From positions 1 through 17,492 of the forward strand of contig JAHHTO010000036.1 in NCBI GenBank assembly GCA_020024595.1: a DNA stretch of 17,492 nt. The letters are read 5' to 3'. The translations under genes and the position numbers were made by a program. Each line of letters opens with the position of its first letter. The first letter of the stretch is position 1. This DNA comes from Schaedlerella sp. Its GTDB lineage: Bacteria; Bacillota; Clostridia; Lachnospirales; Lachnospiraceae. A model generated the notes under the pieces. It worked only from the letters and a program-made list of their open reading frames with translations. It ran no database searches and was not told the DNA's origin. Below are positions 15,947-17,492 of this stretch, piece after piece.

Positions 15947-16747
15947 ATGGATATATTGAAGAAATTCTCTTTGGAAGGCAAAGTTGCGCTGGTAACTGGT
16001 GGAGCCTATGGGATTGGTTTTGCAATGGCAGAGGCGTTAGCCGGTGCTGGAGCAAAAATTGCATTTAACTGCAGATCAGAGAAACATCTGGAGACTGCAA
16101 TGAAAGAATATAAAGAAAAAAATATTGATGCAAAAGGATATATTTGCGATGTGACAGAGGAAGTTCAAGTAAAAACCATGGTGGAATCTATTGAGAATGA
16201 TTTGGGAATCATAGATATTCTTGTCAACAATGCGGGAATTATTAAAAGAACCCCAATGTTGGAGATGGCAGTTGAGGACTTCACACAAGTGGTTTCTGTT
16301 GATTTGGTTGGACCATTTGTAGTAGCAAAAGCTGTTATTCCAGGGATGCTCAAGAAAGGGCATGGAAAAATCATCAATATCTGTTCTATGATGAGTGAAC
16401 TGGGCAGGGAAACAGTGTCAGCATATGCATCTGCCAAAGGTGGTTTAAAGATGCTGACGAAAAACATTGCATCGGAATATGGACAGTATAATATCCAGTG
16501 TAATGGAATTGGACCAGGCTATATTGCGACATCACAGACAGCCCCGCTAAGGATAATTCAGGAAGATGGATCAAAACATCCATTCGATAATTTTATTATA
16601 GGAAAAACACCGGCAGCACGCTGGGGTACGCCGGAAGATTTGATGGGGGCTGCAGTTTATCTGGCATCTGAAGCTTCAGATTTTGTCAATGGACATATTT
16701 TGTATGTAGATGGCGGGATTTTAGCTTATATTGGAAAACAACCATAA
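15947..16747 (+). CDS. kduD: KduD/gluconate 5-dehydrogenase-type SDR
   Basis: A 266-residue SDR whose sequence strongly resembles gluconate 5-dehydrogenase (Ga5DH/IdnO) and the KduD/DhuD enzymes of Firmicutes, which reduce 3-deoxy-hexulosonate diketo acids (DKII) to KDG. Seen: TGGAYGIG (17-24), NNAG (94-97), ICSMMSELGRETVSAYASAK with Ser147, Tyr160 and Lys164, NGIGPGYIATSQTAP, and the characteristic tail NGHILYVDGGILAYIGKQP. The usual fourth catalytic Asn reads Asp119 (VSVDLVGPF), as I recall for Ga5DH. AGGAG lies 9 nt before the start. It follows the hydroxyacid dehydrogenase by 30 nt. In the pathway it acts after KduI, which is not in the window and may lie to the right. Gluconate/5-ketogluconate oxidoreduction is the alternative role. 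Confidence 0.85.
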   Translation: MDILKKFSLEGKVALVTGGAYGIGFAMAEALAGAGAKIAFNCRSEKHLETAMKEYKEKNIDAKGYICDVTEEVQVKTMVESIENDLGIIDILVNNAGIIKRTPMLEMAVEDFTQVVSVDLVGPFVVAKAVIPGMLKKGHGKIINICSMMSELGRETVSAYASAKGGLKMLTKNIASEYGQYNIQCNGIGPGYIATSQTAPLRIIQEDGSKHPFDNFIIGKTPAARWGTPEDLMGAAVYLASEASDFVNGHILYVDGGILAYIGKQP

Positions 16748-16768
16748 GTATCTGGAAAAAGGAGGGCA

Positions 16769-16831
16769 ATGATGAGATTAAATGAGATGGGACTTATCAT
16801 AAAAATATACGGGAAGAAAAGGGATATTTAA
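16769..16831 (+). CDS. Possible 20-codon ORF with strong ribosome site
   Basis: An ATG ATG start (16769/16772) directly after GGAGGG (16761-16766) opens a 20-residue frame, MMRLNEMGLIIKIYGKKRDI, ending in TAA at 16829. The spacing to the second ATG is 5 nt, close to optimal. The peptide is short, basic and resembles nothing I recognise. It fills the gap between the KduD-like gene and the third lyase. It could be a leader peptide, a remnant of a longer gene, or chance. Confidence 0.25.
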   Translation: MMRLNEMGLIIKIYGKKRDI

Positions 16832-16867
16832 AAAAATATATAAAATTAGAAGGAGGGTACTTATACA

Positions 16868-17492
16868 ATGAGAACAATTCAGGAAATTAACGGTTTGCTT
16901 AGTAAATCATTTGAAAGTGTGGAAGAACTTTTAGCATTTTATCAGAAAGAACTGCCAGGACGTATTGGAAACTTTCGTTTGGATGAGGTTGGTCCAATTA
17001 TGTCAGTTGGATCTGATGAAGAAGTTGCAGGATATTTAGAACAGCGCTTTTCGTTCAACGGATGTATGGTGGAAATGCCAAATCAGATTGACTGGTATGC
17101 GGCACCGGAAGGTGATCTGGAGTGGAATGGCGGTTTTGTAAGACAGGGATATTTCATGTATCTAGCAGATAGATATGAGACAACTGGAGATGAGGTTTAT
17201 GCAGAAACAATTATTAACCATATGTTAGATTATATCCGTAATGTACCACCATATGATCCGGAAAATAAACCATATTTGGAATATAAAAAATCAACATGGA
17301 GACCATTTGAAGTTGCAGGAAGGGTAGCTGAAAATTGGCCAGTTGCCTTGAAAAAAATTATTTCCAGCAAAGCAATGACTGCTGAAAGATTTGCGGAGAT
17401 ACTCTACTCTACCTATGAACATGCAATTTTTCTGAGAAAACATCATTGGCAGAATGGAAACCATGCGTGTCTGGAAGTGGCAGGGCTTGGAG
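16868..17492 (+). CDS. Heparinase II/III-family protein, N-terminal part (cut by window end)
   Basis: An open frame from ATG 16868 (AGGAGGG 10 nt upstream) runs without a stop to the window end, giving 208 residues. It begins MRTIQEINGLLSKSFESVEE, with no signal peptide. The segment PNQIDWYAAPEGDLEWNGGFVRQGYFMYLADRYETTGDEVYAETI (about residues 72-116) matches the heparinase II/III N-terminal toroid pattern of IDW, then EW, then a helix with LAxxYxxTGDExYA. The HHWQNGNHACLEVAGLG end resembles the NxW/N-rich substrate-binding helix seen in the family. It is thus a third lyase of this superfamily, in the same operon direction as the second, and again probably cytoplasmic. The catalytic beta-sandwich lies outside the window, so PL class and intactness cannot be judged. 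Confidence 0.8.
   Translation, partial: MRTIQEINGLLSKSFESVEELLAFYQKELPGRIGNFRLDEVGPIMSVGSDEEVAGYLEQRFSFNGCMVEMPNQIDWYAAPEGDLEWNGGFVRQGYFMYLADRYETTGDEVYAETIINHMLDYIRNVPPYDPENKPYLEYKKSTWRPFEVAGRVAENWPVALKKIISSKAMTAERFAEILYSTYEHAIFLRKHHWQNGNHACLEVAGLG

Noticed and set aside
15654..16064. 136-codon minus-strand open frame across the dehydrogenase/KduD junction
   Set aside because: It is antisense to two well-supported genes, has no ribosome site or recognisable domain, and its composition is that of a shadow frame.
1..17492. CRISPR arrays, tRNA or rRNA genes
   Set aside because: No regularly spaced repeats and no tRNA- or rRNA-like segments were noticed on reading the intergenic regions.

Overview
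The window looks like a piece of a low-GC Gram-positive (Firmicutes) chromosome, most likely a gut-type Clostridia/Lachnospiraceae. This is an inference from the AT-rich sequence, strong AGGAGG-type ribosome sites, a lipobox-type solute-binding protein paired with a membrane-anchored AraC regulator, and a KduD/gluconate 5-dehydrogenase that reads like those of Firmicutes. No rRNA, tRNA or CRISPR array was seen.

Layout. Positions 1-342 are a junction zone with a terminator hairpin, a broken IS3-type transposase start and a hairpin behind the first gene. A heparinase II/III-family lyase (343-2214, minus strand) diverges from everything else across a regulatory region of about 530 bp. On the plus strand follow a sodium:solute symporter, a frameshifted KDPG aldolase (eda), two PfkB kinases of the KDG-kinase type, a membrane-spanning AraC-family sensor-regulator, a solute-binding lipoprotein, a KdgF cupin and a first SDR oxidoreductase, closed by a terminator at 12831-12887. 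A second block then holds another heparinase II/III-family protein, a D-2-hydroxyacid dehydrogenase, a KduD-like SDR, a possible 20-codon ORF and the N-terminal part of a third heparinase II/III-family protein cut by the window end.

Together the genes describe intracellular catabolism of polyuronide oligosaccharides. Oligomers or monomers enter by the symporter, or by an ABC importer using the lipoprotein. Cytoplasmic lyases without signal peptides release 4,5-unsaturated uronate, KdgF linearises it, SDR enzymes reduce the keto-uronate to 2-keto-3-deoxygluconate (KDG), and KDG kinase plus KDPG aldolase give pyruvate and glyceraldehyde-3-phosphate. No unsaturated glucuronyl hydrolase (GH88/GH105), sulfatase, KduI or ABC permease is visible, and the only KDPG aldolase is broken by one missing G. 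The most interesting observations are the lyase-only architecture, the orphan binding protein beside a transmembrane regulator, a 21-bp-phased direct repeat in the divergent region, and a perfect inverted repeat spanning the symporter core promoter.
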